Program-made: the position numbers and the translations under genes | The notes under the pieces: model-generated | What the model saw: the letters and a program-made list of their open reading frames with translations, nothing else | Database searches by the model: none | What the model was told of the DNA's origin: nothing | Part shown: positions 8,885 to 17,446 of the stretch, in pieces | Layout: every line of letters begins with the position of its first letter | How positions within the stretch are numbered: position 1 is the first letter of the stretch | Assembly (NCBI GenBank): GCA_964537055.1 | Contig: CAZHYV010000004.1 | Span: 124,001 to 188,000 of the forward strand | Length of the DNA: 64,000 nt | Origin: CAZHYV01 sp964537055 | GTDB lineage: Bacteria > Myxococcota_A > Polyangia > Palsa-1104 > JAEUJZ01 | Reading direction: 5' to 3'

Positions 8885-11014
8885 ATGTCCACTTCATCCA
8901 TCGCTGATATTGAACTAAAGTTTTACGAAACATTCTTCTTTTCTAAAGGTCTTGAGCCTTATCGTGTGCAAGAGCAGGCCTTCTCACATATTTTTGCGGG
9001 AGAAAGCCTGCTTGTCACCGTCCCAACGGGAACAGGGAAGACGATGATGGCCAAGGCGGGTATCTTTAAGGCCCTCTCTTTAGGTCAAACGGCAGTTTAT
9101 ACTACGCCTCTGCGAGCATTGACCGAAGAAAAATTTCGTGAACTCTGCGCAGATTTTGGCGAGGACAAAGTAGGCTTTGCGACAGGTGATTATAAGGTCA
9201 ACCCCTTAGCTCCAATCCAAGTGGTCGTCGCCGAAATCCTATGGAACCAGATTTTTTCTGACCGCGTGTCTCGACCTGCAGATTTGGTCATCATGGACGA
9301 AGGACATTATTTCAATTCGTTTGACCGAGGGTATGTCTGGGAGCAGTCGATCATTGGTCTTGATCCAAGGACACAGCTCGTCATCTTATCTGCAACGGTA
9401 GGACATCCTGAGAAGTTTTGTGATTGGGTTCACAAGACCAGACAAGTCCCTATGGCTTTGGTACAGTCGTACGAAAGAAAAGTACCTCTGTACCATGAGT
9501 ACCGAGAAAATTATCTGCTTGAAGTGGTGAAGGACCTTGCTTATCACGGAGAAACTCCAGCAATTCTCTTTGTCTTTGGCCGGGAGCTTTGCTTTGAAAC
9601 AGCGCGGCTTTTGAAAAGCTGCCGACGCTTCACCACCGACGAAGAGCAAGCCAAGATGATTCCCTTGATCGAGAAGGCACTTCTTCCACGAGGAGCTTCA
9701 CAAGAGCTCCGGCCTCTTCTGCTCCACGGGATCGGCATCCATCATGCAGGTATCCTACCTCGATACAAACGCTTGGTCGAAGAGCTTGCCCTCGAGCGTT
9801 TGATCAAATTTGTGGTGAGCACTGAGACCATCGCAGCAGGAATTAATCTACCTGCCAAGCGTGTCGTATTTCCTTCGTTGAAGAAAGTAATTAAAGGCAA
9901 ACCACGTCTGCTTCTCGCCGAAGAATACCACCAGATGGCAGGACGTGCAGGCAGACCTCAGTTTGACACCGAGGGAATTGCTATTACATTAGCGCCCGAC
10001 GAAGTGGTTCAAGCGGTCCGCAAGGAGATTGCTGAATTACAAAAACGAAAACATAGTATCGACGAAGCAAGGATTCGCAAAGCCGTGTATGCACGTCTCC
10101 GTACTGAGGCAGCCAAAAGCGGCGACCCCCTTTGGGATGCAGACGCACATCAGAAACTGGTCCAAGGGCAACCCGCCCCGCTTCGAAGTCACACCCAAAT
10201 TACGGCGGATCAAATCTTGGCGATCGGACTGCCTGATCTTACATCATCATCACAACTTGCAGAAGAGTCTACCCTCCCGCCTTCGATGAATCTAAACATC
10301 AAAACTGTGGTCGATCACTTATTGATTGATGAAAAGAGCAAGCTAACTGCCCGAAAGCAGCTTCAACACCTAACAGAAAATATGATGTCGCTGGGCATTC
10401 TGGATGAGCATGGACACCAGATCTCTGGAACGATGATAAACGACTTAAGAGGAATTGATGGGCCGTTTGTCTATTACTGCCTCAGGGCCCACGATCTCCC
10501 CTACGAGGATCTACGAACCTTGGTTGAGTTCTTGGTCGACCACGATGTGATTCACAAACGTTTACTCAGACAGGCGGACGAGAAAAAACGAGAGTGGATC
10601 AAAAATCATCTGCGGGAGTTGCGAAAGGACTTTCCCCAAGCGACTTGGGAAGACGCCGAAGAAGAGTACGAAAAGCGGTTTCCCCGGGATCTCTCCAGGA
10701 TTGAGTGGATCCACCACGAGTTCCTGGGCAAAGTTCCCCATCCAGAATTGCATGGAGGGAAGGTTCAAAAGAACATCTGGTGTGTCATGGAAACCGAATC
10801 TCTTGGATTTATGGATTATGTAGAGCGATACAACCTTCAATTTGAAGAGGGAAACCTGTTTAGTTACCTTTCCCGTGTCATGAAAGTGGCAGAAACGTTA
10901 CATGAAGCAACGTCTCTCGAAGAATTTTATCAAATCGAGCGTGGGGTTCGAACTGTCTTAGGAACCATTGATGAACGTGTTCTCGAGGAGAGTTATGCTT
11001 CTCCTACCCCATAA
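8885..11014 (+). CDS. Ski2-like DEAD/DEAH-box helicase
   Basis: A 709-residue superfamily 2 helicase. Motif I is 'VPTGTGKT' (Lys52), motif II 'DEGH' at residues 138-141, motif III 'SAT', motif V near 'STETIAAGINLPAKRVVF' and motif VI 'QMAGRAGR' ending at residue 357. The 'HHAGILPRYKRLVEE' stretch is typical of Ski2/Mtr4/Hel308 proteins. The ~350-residue C-terminal part is helical and likely holds the winged-helix and ratchet domains. Role in bacteria is not settled (RNA or DNA unwinding). Transcribed alone; the 273 nt after it (11015-11287) show no gene. Confidence 0.85.
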   Translation: MSTSSIADIELKFYETFFFSKGLEPYRVQEQAFSHIFAGESLLVTVPTGTGKTMMAKAGIFKALSLGQTAVYTTPLRALTEEKFRELCADFGEDKVGFATGDYKVNPLAPIQVVVAEILWNQIFSDRVSRPADLVIMDEGHYFNSFDRGYVWEQSIIGLDPRTQLVILSATVGHPEKFCDWVHKTRQVPMALVQSYERKVPLYHEYRENYLLEVVKDLAYHGETPAILFVFGRELCFETARLLKSCRRFTTDEEQAKMIPLIEKALLPRGASQELRPLLLHGIGIHHAGILPRYKRLVEELALERLIKFVVSTETIAAGINLPAKRVVFPSLKKVIKGKPRLLLAEEYHQMAGRAGRPQFDTEGIAITLAPDEVVQAVRKEIAELQKRKHSIDEARIRKAVYARLRTEAAKSGDPLWDADAHQKLVQGQPAPLRSHTQITADQILAIGLPDLTSSSQLAEESTLPPSMNLNIKTVVDHLLIDEKSKLTARKQLQHLTENMMSLGILDEHGHQISGTMINDLRGIDGPFVYYCLRAHDLPYEDLRTLVEFLVDHDVIHKRLLRQADEKKREWIKNHLRELRKDFPQATWEDAEEEYEKRFPRDLSRIEWIHHEFLGKVPHPELHGGKVQKNIWCVMETESLGFMDYVERYNLQFEEGNLFSYLSRVMKVAETLHEATSLEEFYQIERGVRTVLGTIDERVLEESYASPTP

Positions 11015-11287
11015 CCCCTTTGGCCTTTGCATATAAGAACTTATTCCTTACCCATCGGCCATGCTTCCCCAACCGTTCAATCACAACGAAGCCTAAACTT
11101 GTTACGAGGCCGACCTGAGTTTGTGTTACTACTACAGCCAAAACCTATACACAAATTAAAGGTTTCTTGAACCGCAGGTCCTCCTTCTTGGATTAAATTT
11201 TTTTGTCAATTCTTTAGAAATCTTGCTATTTTTTCCCTACATATCCACCCAACGTGCACACATCTTACATCATGCTACAATGATGAC

Positions 11288-12907
11288 ATGGTGCGACGAA
11301 GTATGGTAACATTAGGATTTTTGCTCTTTTGTTTCTTCTCATGCAAAGCTCCACCCTCTTTTTTAGAAAAAGACTACTTTGCCCTCCTTGAAAGGGAATG
11401 TTCTCTCCTCCCCAAGCAAGGGTCTTTCTATCTCGATCCTCCTCCGTCGTGCCAAGAAGCGTTTGATTGGGTGCTCCCTCTTGAAGCCAAGTATCATCAA
11501 GCTGAGTACGCAGAAGAAAAAGCTCGTCTCTATCGGGCCTTTTACTTTCTCCTTACTCGTCCTTTAGCACTACCTATGGAGAAAAATATCTACGGGATGG
11601 TGCCTGCAGGCGATTTGGTTGCTCCTTCGGTTCTCCAGATGAGGAAAGAGCATCCAGAAATGAAGCTCAATCAAATCTTTTTTAACTACGTCTTAAACGC
11701 CACCAATGAGATCAAGATAAAAACCGATTATCCTAGCAGAAGCGGATATTTCAATCCAATGACACAAAGCATTCATATAGCCCCTTTATCAGAACCCAAT
11801 TCCACCATCGAGCAGGTTCTAGTTGATGCGTCCACATTAATCCACGAGGCTCGGCACTCGGAGACAGGGCCTCATGATACCTTTTGCAAAGGAGACACCC
11901 TGATCCCTGAGTGCGACAAAGGAACCGATCAACCCCATGGATTTCAGCTCACCTATCTATGGAGTCTCCTTCAGGGCAATGAACTCCGTCCGCATCTTTC
12001 GATGACCGAAATGATTTATGTGGAAACTCAAATCTTCGAGGAGACCACTTCATTAACAACCCTTCCCGGAGAAGTGCTCCTTTTTCGAGACATGGCTTGC
12101 GACCTCGAAGAAGCCTATAAGCCAGAAGGAGGGTTACGGAACTATTTCTCGTTCCGAGCAATTTCTCAAGCAGAACAGCTTAGTACCTATGAACGGCAGT
12201 CCTTTTTTGTAGAGAGTGATGTCTACAAACAAGCCATGTCCGCTTGCAAAGGAACGCCTCAATCTTTCCAATGTGAGAAGATGATGGACCGCCTCATGGC
12301 CTCCTCCTTAGAATCAAGTGCTGAAGGCCTAAGAAGTTGCTCGACCTCAGGAGATATCGTAGAGAACTGCCAATCCAGGATCCGGAAAGGTTTTCTTTCC
12401 CTGCTATTAAATCCGCTTATTCTCCCTTTGGAAAAGTCGGTGCTTGGCCTAGGGCAAGCACAAGATTTACTAGACCCTGATTTTCTGTCTTTGTTCCAGC
12501 ATAATTCCTCGATGAATCCAAATCAGGTTTTATTCAATTATTTGCTTAAGGTACTTCCTACTGTTCCGGATTGGTCTTTGGCTTATCCTTATTTTTCCGA
12601 ACCTCTTGGGGAAGGTCCTTCACTGTATCTTCATGAAATCTCATCTTTCTTTGCCCGACTACCCAGCATGTCTACCGTTTCTACCCTCTCAGTCCGCGAA
12701 CTTCCTCGGTGGTACGGAAGCCTGCTCTGGGTTTTTCTGAAAAGTAATAGTGCCGCAACCAAACCCTTTTTAAAGCCTCAAGAAGTTTCTGGGCTTACCG
12801 AAGTGATGTGTGAGGCCTTTAGGCAATCTTCCCTCCCCATTCAGTTCTCAACATTAAAACAGATGTCTTGCCAGGATTCTAAAATTCTGAAAAAATGGAT
12901 GTCGTGA
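11288..12907 (+). CDS. Lipoprotein with HExxH motif and internal duplication
   Basis: A 539-residue exported lipoprotein: hydrophobic N-terminus ending in lipobox 'FFSC' near residue 19. A zinc-peptidase motif HEARH is at residues 186-190, preceded by 'STLI' and followed by 'SETGPHDTFC'. The protein is internally duplicated: 'LALPMEKNIYG', 'DLVAPSVL' and 'NQIFFNYVL' in the first half match 'LILPLEKSVLG', 'DLLDPDFL' and 'NQVLFNYLL' in the second, but the second copy lacks HExxH. No named family is recognised; metallopeptidase activity is inferred from the motif only. Its 3' end overlaps the next gene by 13 nt. Confidence 0.65.
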   Translation: MVRRSMVTLGFLLFCFFSCKAPPSFLEKDYFALLERECSLLPKQGSFYLDPPPSCQEAFDWVLPLEAKYHQAEYAEEKARLYRAFYFLLTRPLALPMEKNIYGMVPAGDLVAPSVLQMRKEHPEMKLNQIFFNYVLNATNEIKIKTDYPSRSGYFNPMTQSIHIAPLSEPNSTIEQVLVDASTLIHEARHSETGPHDTFCKGDTLIPECDKGTDQPHGFQLTYLWSLLQGNELRPHLSMTEMIYVETQIFEETTSLTTLPGEVLLFRDMACDLEEAYKPEGGLRNYFSFRAISQAEQLSTYERQSFFVESDVYKQAMSACKGTPQSFQCEKMMDRLMASSLESSAEGLRSCSTSGDIVENCQSRIRKGFLSLLLNPLILPLEKSVLGLGQAQDLLDPDFLSLFQHNSSMNPNQVLFNYLLKVLPTVPDWSLAYPYFSEPLGEGPSLYLHEISSFFARLPSMSTVSTLSVRELPRWYGSLLWVFLKSNSAATKPFLKPQEVSGLTEVMCEAFRQSSLPIQFSTLKQMSCQDSKILKKWMS

Positions 12908-13986
12908 GGCGTCTATTTCAAAAGATTCTTTCCATCGCCTATGCTGTCCCCATAGCAAACATGGGGCTCATTCTTTGCGTGTTAACGCCTTTTCAGGCAA
13001 GTGCAGCTTCTGATCCAACTCTGCGTACTGCTTCGCCTCCACAAGCTGCAAAAGACCCACAGCTCCAACTGCTTGGCTCGACGGGCATTGGCACTTACAA
13101 CATTGTCATCCCTAAGACAGAGACTTGGTATGCGCCTCTCCGTCTTGATCTTTTGCCACAATGTCATCAGCCCGGCTTTTGTCAAAAGTATAAGCTTCGC
13201 TTCGCCATCACTCATCTAGATTTCTCGTTTGCGCAAGCGCCTCGGGTTCTGTCTCCCGGGAAAGCTGCCGAGAACGGACTTCCCTCTTTGTACGTAAATG
13301 TTGAAGCGTTTCAGATGCAGTTTACAAAAAGGATTTGGGTAAGCTTTGGTCAAATGCAGCTCTTCCGAGCCTTACGGCAACTAGATGAGGTAATGAATAC
13401 CCAACTCACCGTTGCCAAACTGTCTGTACCCTTTGGAAGACTTGATAAATCTTGGGCGCAGGGAGGATGCTTTTTTGACATGAAGGGCCCGGGCTTCAAA
13501 CAGGTGGCATACGGGTATCCAAACGAGGTTCCCTTCACTGGCCTCTTTGTGCTGGGCATCCAAACCAGCTGCCAAGTTGCCCTAGGTAGCCGAACTACCT
13601 CTGCGACCTTAGGCTATGCGTTTCGTAATGAAATCTCCGTGGGCAAAAGCGGAAACGGCACGGCCGATAAGCCAGGACCCTTTGGCGCCCTTCTTACAGA
13701 GCACCGCTTTCAGATAAACGCCGGCGTGAAGCTTCGGCTGCCCGAAAAAGCACAAGCACTCGGGTTTCATCAGGTACGGCTCGAAGGAGTGCTTACACTC
13801 TTTTATCATATGAACCATGGCTGCCTTATCAGCCCCAGTCTCTCAAATCCACTGTGCAGCAACCAGGCTGATCAGTTCGAGCCTCGAGCCGGGATCCAAC
13901 TCAGTCTAGATTTTGGTACACCAAAAACCCAATCTCAAAGCCACCCGATGGATCTACCCTACACCTTCCCAAACTTTGGGTTATAG
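12895..13986 (+). CDS. Exported protein, probable outer-membrane beta-barrel
   Basis: A 363-residue protein with an N-terminal signal peptide (hydrophobic core at about residues 20-36, cleavage likely after 'QASA'). The rest alternates hydrophobic and polar residues and is rich in aromatic and glycine residues ('WVSFGQMQLF', 'ATLGYAFRNEI', 'FQINAGVKLRL'), suggesting beta strands of an outer-membrane barrel; no family is recognised. The ATG lies 13 nt inside the upstream lipoprotein gene, so translation is coupled. The last 55 nt, including the stop, are repeated at 16456-16510. Confidence 0.55.
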   Translation: MDVVRRLFQKILSIAYAVPIANMGLILCVLTPFQASAASDPTLRTASPPQAAKDPQLQLLGSTGIGTYNIVIPKTETWYAPLRLDLLPQCHQPGFCQKYKLRFAITHLDFSFAQAPRVLSPGKAAENGLPSLYVNVEAFQMQFTKRIWVSFGQMQLFRALRQLDEVMNTQLTVAKLSVPFGRLDKSWAQGGCFFDMKGPGFKQVAYGYPNEVPFTGLFVLGIQTSCQVALGSRTTSATLGYAFRNEISVGKSGNGTADKPGPFGALLTEHRFQINAGVKLRLPEKAQALGFHQVRLEGVLTLFYHMNHGCLISPSLSNPLCSNQADQFEPRAGIQLSLDFGTPKTQSQSHPMDLPYTFPNFGL

Positions 13987-13990
13987 CGGA
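13936..13990 (+). repeat. 55-bp direct repeat, copy A
   Basis: This copy encodes the C-terminus of the barrel-like protein and its stop codon. It matches positions 16456-16510 at 46 of 55 bases. The two copies flank the C39-like lipoprotein and propeller genes. Confidence 0.8.
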
Positions 13991-13997
13991 ACAGGGA

Positions 13998-14030
13998 GGC
14001 TACGTCTTCTCCGGTAGCCCATTCCTTTTT
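13998..14030 (+). terminator. Rho-independent terminator-like hairpin
   Basis: GGCTAC and GTAGCC form a 6-bp stem with a 10-nt loop, followed by CATTCC and a run of five T. It lies 11 nt after the stop at 13986 and would end the two-gene transcript begun near 11288. Confidence 0.45.
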
Positions 14031-14162
14031 GCAACCATATCCTTACAAAGGTACCCTCCTCAAATGGAAGACTTTTATAAAACCGCTTGTGCTGCTCCTT
14101 TCTTGCTGATATGACCTAAAAAATTGAATTTCCTCAACAAACTGTAAAAGAGGAGGAGCATC

Positions 14163-15245
14163 ATGAAATCAAAAGCACTACTTGTAGGGTTGTATGGCCT
14201 GATAAGTTTTTCTTGTGGACCTCTAGAAGAGCAAACCACAGAACCTTCCGAAGAAAGAGAGCGTCGCACAAATTCCTTGGCACAGGCGGACGATCCGAAT
14301 GCAGAGTGCCAAGGGTCTTCCGGGGAAAACCCAATGCCAGATGGTCCCTGTATCGAAGCGGCCGATCATGAAAAAGACGAGATTTTGTCCGAACGAAAAT
14401 TCCGAGAACTGCGCGAGGTAGCTCGCATAGCCTTCGGAAACTTCCCACGGCGAGATTCAGCTGGCTTTGTACACTTTGTCTCAGCAACCTCGGAAAATGA
14501 TGAAATCATTGATGTTCGGCTTACCACCCCTTTTCCAATCATAAAACAAAAATGCTGGAATTGGTGCGGCCCTGCAGCAACCCAAATGGTGCTCCATTAT
14601 TTTCGGCGGCATGCTTCCCAAGATGACATCAAGGAAGCTGAAAGAGCCGGAGAATGTGATGTGAAAGACTCAGGAGGCACTGCCATTGAGCCTATCTTAA
14701 AATACCTGAACGCACACATTGCTGAGATGGAGGATACCATCATCGATCCCATGAGTTGGAATGACCCTTCCGGTCAATTCACTTATACTCTAGCATCTTC
14801 ACATCCAGTGACGATTCTCCCCAAAACCGTCGTTCCCTACTCAGGCCATCATATAGGGCCTGATCCGGAGGACGAGAAAAATAATGCAAAAACGCTCATT
14901 ACCATGGTCATTACTGATGTTGTGAAGCACAACCAGCCGGTGATTGTTTTGATCAATGAAACTCCTCCCCAAAAGGAATATATATTTCCTGGCTTCTTTT
15001 ATAAAACAAAGAATCTAAAAAAAGAGGCAAGGCGTGCTCATTATGTCCTTTTGATTGGATATAAAGGAAACTACGACGGGAGTGATGATTCTGCTCAATT
15101 TATCTTCCGTGAAAGCAGCACGCGGAATGGCATTGGAGATCGAATCATTCGGGAAGAAGTCAGTGTCAATGCCATCATCGCTGAGTTAGAATCCAATAAT
15201 GGACATGGGGGCATGTCAAAGGAGAACTGGAATGTCCTTTATTAA
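14163..15245 (+). CDS. Lipoprotein with C39-like cysteine peptidase domain
   Basis: A 360-residue lipoprotein (lipobox 'ISFSC', Cys near residue 18), an acidic linker to about residue 110, then a papain-fold domain of the peptidase C39-like group. Candidate catalytic residues are Cys135 in 'WNWCGPAATQMVLHYF' and His293 in 'RAHYVLLIGYKG'; an Asn/Asp follows in the 'GNYDGSDDS' region. Such domains cleave peptides or act as secreted effectors; here it would be anchored in the envelope. AGGAGG precedes the ATG. The next gene starts inside its 3' end. It lies between the two 55-bp direct repeats. Substrate unknown. Confidence 0.75.
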   Translation: MKSKALLVGLYGLISFSCGPLEEQTTEPSEERERRTNSLAQADDPNAECQGSSGENPMPDGPCIEAADHEKDEILSERKFRELREVARIAFGNFPRRDSAGFVHFVSATSENDEIIDVRLTTPFPIIKQKCWNWCGPAATQMVLHYFRRHASQDDIKEAERAGECDVKDSGGTAIEPILKYLNAHIAEMEDTIIDPMSWNDPSGQFTYTLASSHPVTILPKTVVPYSGHHIGPDPEDEKNNAKTLITMVITDVVKHNQPVIVLINETPPQKEYIFPGFFYKTKNLKKEARRAHYVLLIGYKGNYDGSDDSAQFIFRESSTRNGIGDRIIREEVSVNAIIAELESNNGHGGMSKENWNVLY

Positions 15246-16449
15246 AAAAGAATCTTACAAGATGAGGGCTTTAGACTCTCATATGATCCAATGCCTAAGC
15301 ATTGGATTCTTCCTTCTTCTTTCTACAAATGCATCTCCTACCAGTACCCCAAGCGACCCCTACTTTCGGGGTTTTGTCAAAACTCCTGTAGTGGCCACTG
15401 AGCTTACCGATCGGCCTTATCGAACCTGGATGATCCCTTCGCTTCCTCATCCTGATAGACTTACCTATGCCTCAAACCACGGGCTACTGGTCTATCAATG
15501 TCAAAGTAATCCAACTGATGAAGAAAGCGATCTCACCTTTTGCTTTATAGATTTTAGAGAACCTGTTCTGACCGAGCGCATGCTACCCCTTCCAAAACAA
15601 AAGACCACGCGTCTTTTTTTGGGCGGTCCACGGGCGGTCAGCGGGGATTGGGTGCTCGGGATTTCTGGATGGAAGAGCGATACATATCGGGCCTTCCACC
15701 TTAAAACCGGGAAGCAGCTCATTGTGGGCAAAATCAGAAAGACGCCGGTGGATCATCCCGTAGGGCCGTTTGCGACCATTGCCGATCATCGGGTCGTTTG
15801 GGTCGATGAGTATAGAGACAAGACCGGCCGTAGAAATGCCATTAAGCTATTTGATCTGAACACACACAGAGCGAAAACCCTATTTGAAGTACCTCCCGTT
15901 CACGAGGTAGATCAGGTAGCTTTAGAGAAAAATTTATTAGTGTATAGCTTGGTCGATTTGAAAGACCAAGAGAGTAAAGGCGAAGTTGCGAGTGATATTT
16001 ACTTATATAACCTGACTACAAAAACCCATACTCGTTTGAGTCAAACGAAGCATGCCTCACAGCCTGACATTGCCTGGCCATACGTAGTGTGGAAAACAGG
16101 GGTCTTTTTTGGAGTAAGTGGAATTTACCTTTACAATGGAGAAACAAAAACAGGGACCGAGCTCATCCAGGCAACCCGCGGAACCTCTCCTATTCGCAGT
16201 TATGAATTCCCGTTTATTTCTAAGGAGGGCGTGGCATGGCATGGTCTAGATTCTGATCGTAGAGTCGTTTTGTACCATCCTAAGACAAAAACGGAAGAGG
16301 TCCTGGCCAAAGCAGGATGGACCGTCTCGTTAGCGGGGCATTATCTTACCTGGGAAAGTGACAACGAAAAAGATCCCAGCTGTACGGCCCCGAAGAAAAA
16401 GGACTGTTTGTACTTTACAGACCTTTCCGTACCTAATCGAAAACAATAA
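15232..16449 (+). CDS. Exported TolB-like beta-propeller protein
   Basis: A 405-residue protein with a signal peptide (hydrophobic core 'CLSIGFFLLLSTNA'). The body consists of about six repeats of the TolB/WD40-like kind, each with a '(I/V)xLYxxxTxxxxxL' strand pair, for example 'IKLFDLNTHRAKTLFE', 'IYLYNLTTKTHTRLSQ' and 'VVLYHPKTKTEEVLAK'. Such propellers usually mediate protein contacts in the periplasm. I chose ATG 15232 because AAGGAG lies 7 nt upstream; it overlaps the end of the cysteine-peptidase gene, so the two are coupled and may act together. Confidence 0.65.
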   Translation: MSFIKKESYKMRALDSHMIQCLSIGFFLLLSTNASPTSTPSDPYFRGFVKTPVVATELTDRPYRTWMIPSLPHPDRLTYASNHGLLVYQCQSNPTDEESDLTFCFIDFREPVLTERMLPLPKQKTTRLFLGGPRAVSGDWVLGISGWKSDTYRAFHLKTGKQLIVGKIRKTPVDHPVGPFATIADHRVVWVDEYRDKTGRRNAIKLFDLNTHRAKTLFEVPPVHEVDQVALEKNLLVYSLVDLKDQESKGEVASDIYLYNLTTKTHTRLSQTKHASQPDIAWPYVVWKTGVFFGVSGIYLYNGETKTGTELIQATRGTSPIRSYEFPFISKEGVAWHGLDSDRRVVLYHPKTKTEEVLAKAGWTVSLAGHYLTWESDNEKDPSCTAPKKKDCLYFTDLSVPNRKQ

Positions 16450-16455
16450 GAGTTC

Positions 16456-16510
16456 CAAAGCCACCCCATGGATCTGCCCCACATCTTCCCAAGTTTTGGG
16501 CCGTAGCGGA
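16456..16510 (+). repeat. 55-bp direct repeat, copy B
   Basis: Non-coding copy of the 3' end of the barrel-like gene (13936-13990), 46 of 55 bases identical. Read in the same frame it still gives a recognisable peptide tail and a TAG stop, with two of the differences at silent third positions, so it looks like the remnant of a paralogous gene end. Confidence 0.75.
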
Positions 16511-16582
16511 CTCATGAGAAGAAGAGATCTTGACAACCGTCTAAAGATCCTGGTAGAACTGCTTCTTCAAAAGGAGTAGCCT

Positions 16583-16732
16583 GTGAAACGTACGTACCAA
16601 CCTAGCAACCAACGTCGAAAACGAACCCATGGATTCCGAGTACGGATGAAAACCCGGGGTGGCAGACTGACCCTTTCCCGTCGTCGCCGTAAAGGTCGTG
16701 CTCGAATTGCAGTTACCATTGCAACCAAGTAA
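16583..16732 (+). CDS. rpmH: 50S ribosomal protein L34
   Basis: A 49-residue, very basic protein. The sequence begins GTG-AAA-CGT ('MKRTYQPSNQRRKRTHGF') and contains 'TRGGRLTLSRRRRKGRAR', the conserved L34 core. AAGGAG lies 5-6 nt before the GTG start. It heads the rpmH-rnpA-yidD-yidC-mnmE-rsmG cluster; unlike many genomes, dnaA is not found immediately upstream. L34 sits in the large subunit near the base of domain III rRNA. Confidence 0.97.
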   Translation: MKRTYQPSNQRRKRTHGFRVRMKTRGGRLTLSRRRRKGRARIAVTIATK

Positions 16733-16787
16733 TGAGCTTTCTTTTTACGTAGGTTTTCCCCAATTATCAGGGTTATCCCTTCCTCCT

Positions 16788-17165
16788 GTGACCACTTTTT
16801 TTTCTTTTTCGTCTCAAGAGAGAATCCGAAAACGTTCGGACTTTCTACGAATGTTAAAAACAGGAGTACGATGTCCTTCGCCTCATTTTATCTTTCTCTT
16901 AAAAGCATCTGAGCTTCCTTATCCACGGCTTGGTCTAATCGTATCAAAAAAAGTGGGCCCGGCTGTGGTAAGAAACCGGGTCAAGCGGTGCCTCCGAGAA
17001 ATCTTCCGTCATCATAAACAGGCAGTGGGCGAATATCGAGACGTTGTTGTGATTGCAAAACCATCCGCCGCTTTGCTAACGTTTCAGGAAATCGCAGCCC
17101 AGGTGAGAAGGTTTCTTTCTTCCCCTGCAGCAAAGGCCCTGCTTCCAAGAAAGGAGTTGGCATGA
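16788..17165 (+). CDS. rnpA: Ribonuclease P protein component
   Basis: The protein subunit of RNase P, which matures tRNA 5' ends. The RNR signature is clear: 'SKKVGPAVVRNRVKRCLRE', and the N-terminal 'RIRKRSDFLRML' is also typical. The start is uncertain: the frame is open back into rpmH (to a GTG at 16698), but a GTG at 16788 gives 125 residues, the normal family length, and leaves 55 nt after rpmH. No strong Shine-Dalgarno sequence is seen there. Its stop overlaps the yidD start as ATGA. Confidence 0.92.
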   Translation: MTTFFSFSSQERIRKRSDFLRMLKTGVRCPSPHFIFLLKASELPYPRLGLIVSKKVGPAVVRNRVKRCLREIFRHHKQAVGEYRDVVVIAKPSAALLTFQEIAAQVRRFLSSPAAKALLPRKELA

Positions 17166-17443
17166 AATCTTTCATTTTGATCTTTCAGCGGATTCTCACC
17201 TTTGGCATGCGGGGTCTTATTCGAGGATACCAACTTTTTTTGTCACCGTTACTGTATCTTTTTTTCCCAGGATGGGGCTGTAGGTTTATTCCTACTTGCT
17301 CTGAATACGCCCGTGAGTGTATTCTCCTTTTCGGCCCGTGGAAAGGGATCGGGCTTACTTTGAAGCGGATCGGCAAATGTCACCCGTTTCACCCTGGAGG
17401 AATTGACCTTCCGAAGGGGATTAATGAAGATTTGAGGACATAA
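17162..17443 (+). CDS. yidD: Membrane protein insertion efficiency factor YidD
   Basis: A 93-residue inner-membrane-associated protein. The family hallmark 'CRFIPTCSEYA' and the C-terminal 'KRIGKCHPFHPGGIDLP' are present. YidD assists YidC-dependent insertion; it is usually 70-100 residues. GGAG lies 7 nt before the ATG, and the gene overlaps rnpA by 4 nt and precedes yidC by 3 nt, so translation is probably coupled. Confidence 0.95.
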   Translation: MKSFILIFQRILTFGMRGLIRGYQLFLSPLLYLFFPGWGCRFIPTCSEYARECILLFGPWKGIGLTLKRIGKCHPFHPGGIDLPKGINEDLRT

Positions 17444-17446
17444 TTT

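Noticed and set aside
16450..16582. Chromosome origin upstream of rpmH
   Set aside because: No cluster of DnaA boxes and no dnaA nearby; single TTATCCACA-like words occur elsewhere (for example inside yidC and uvrA) and are not clustered.
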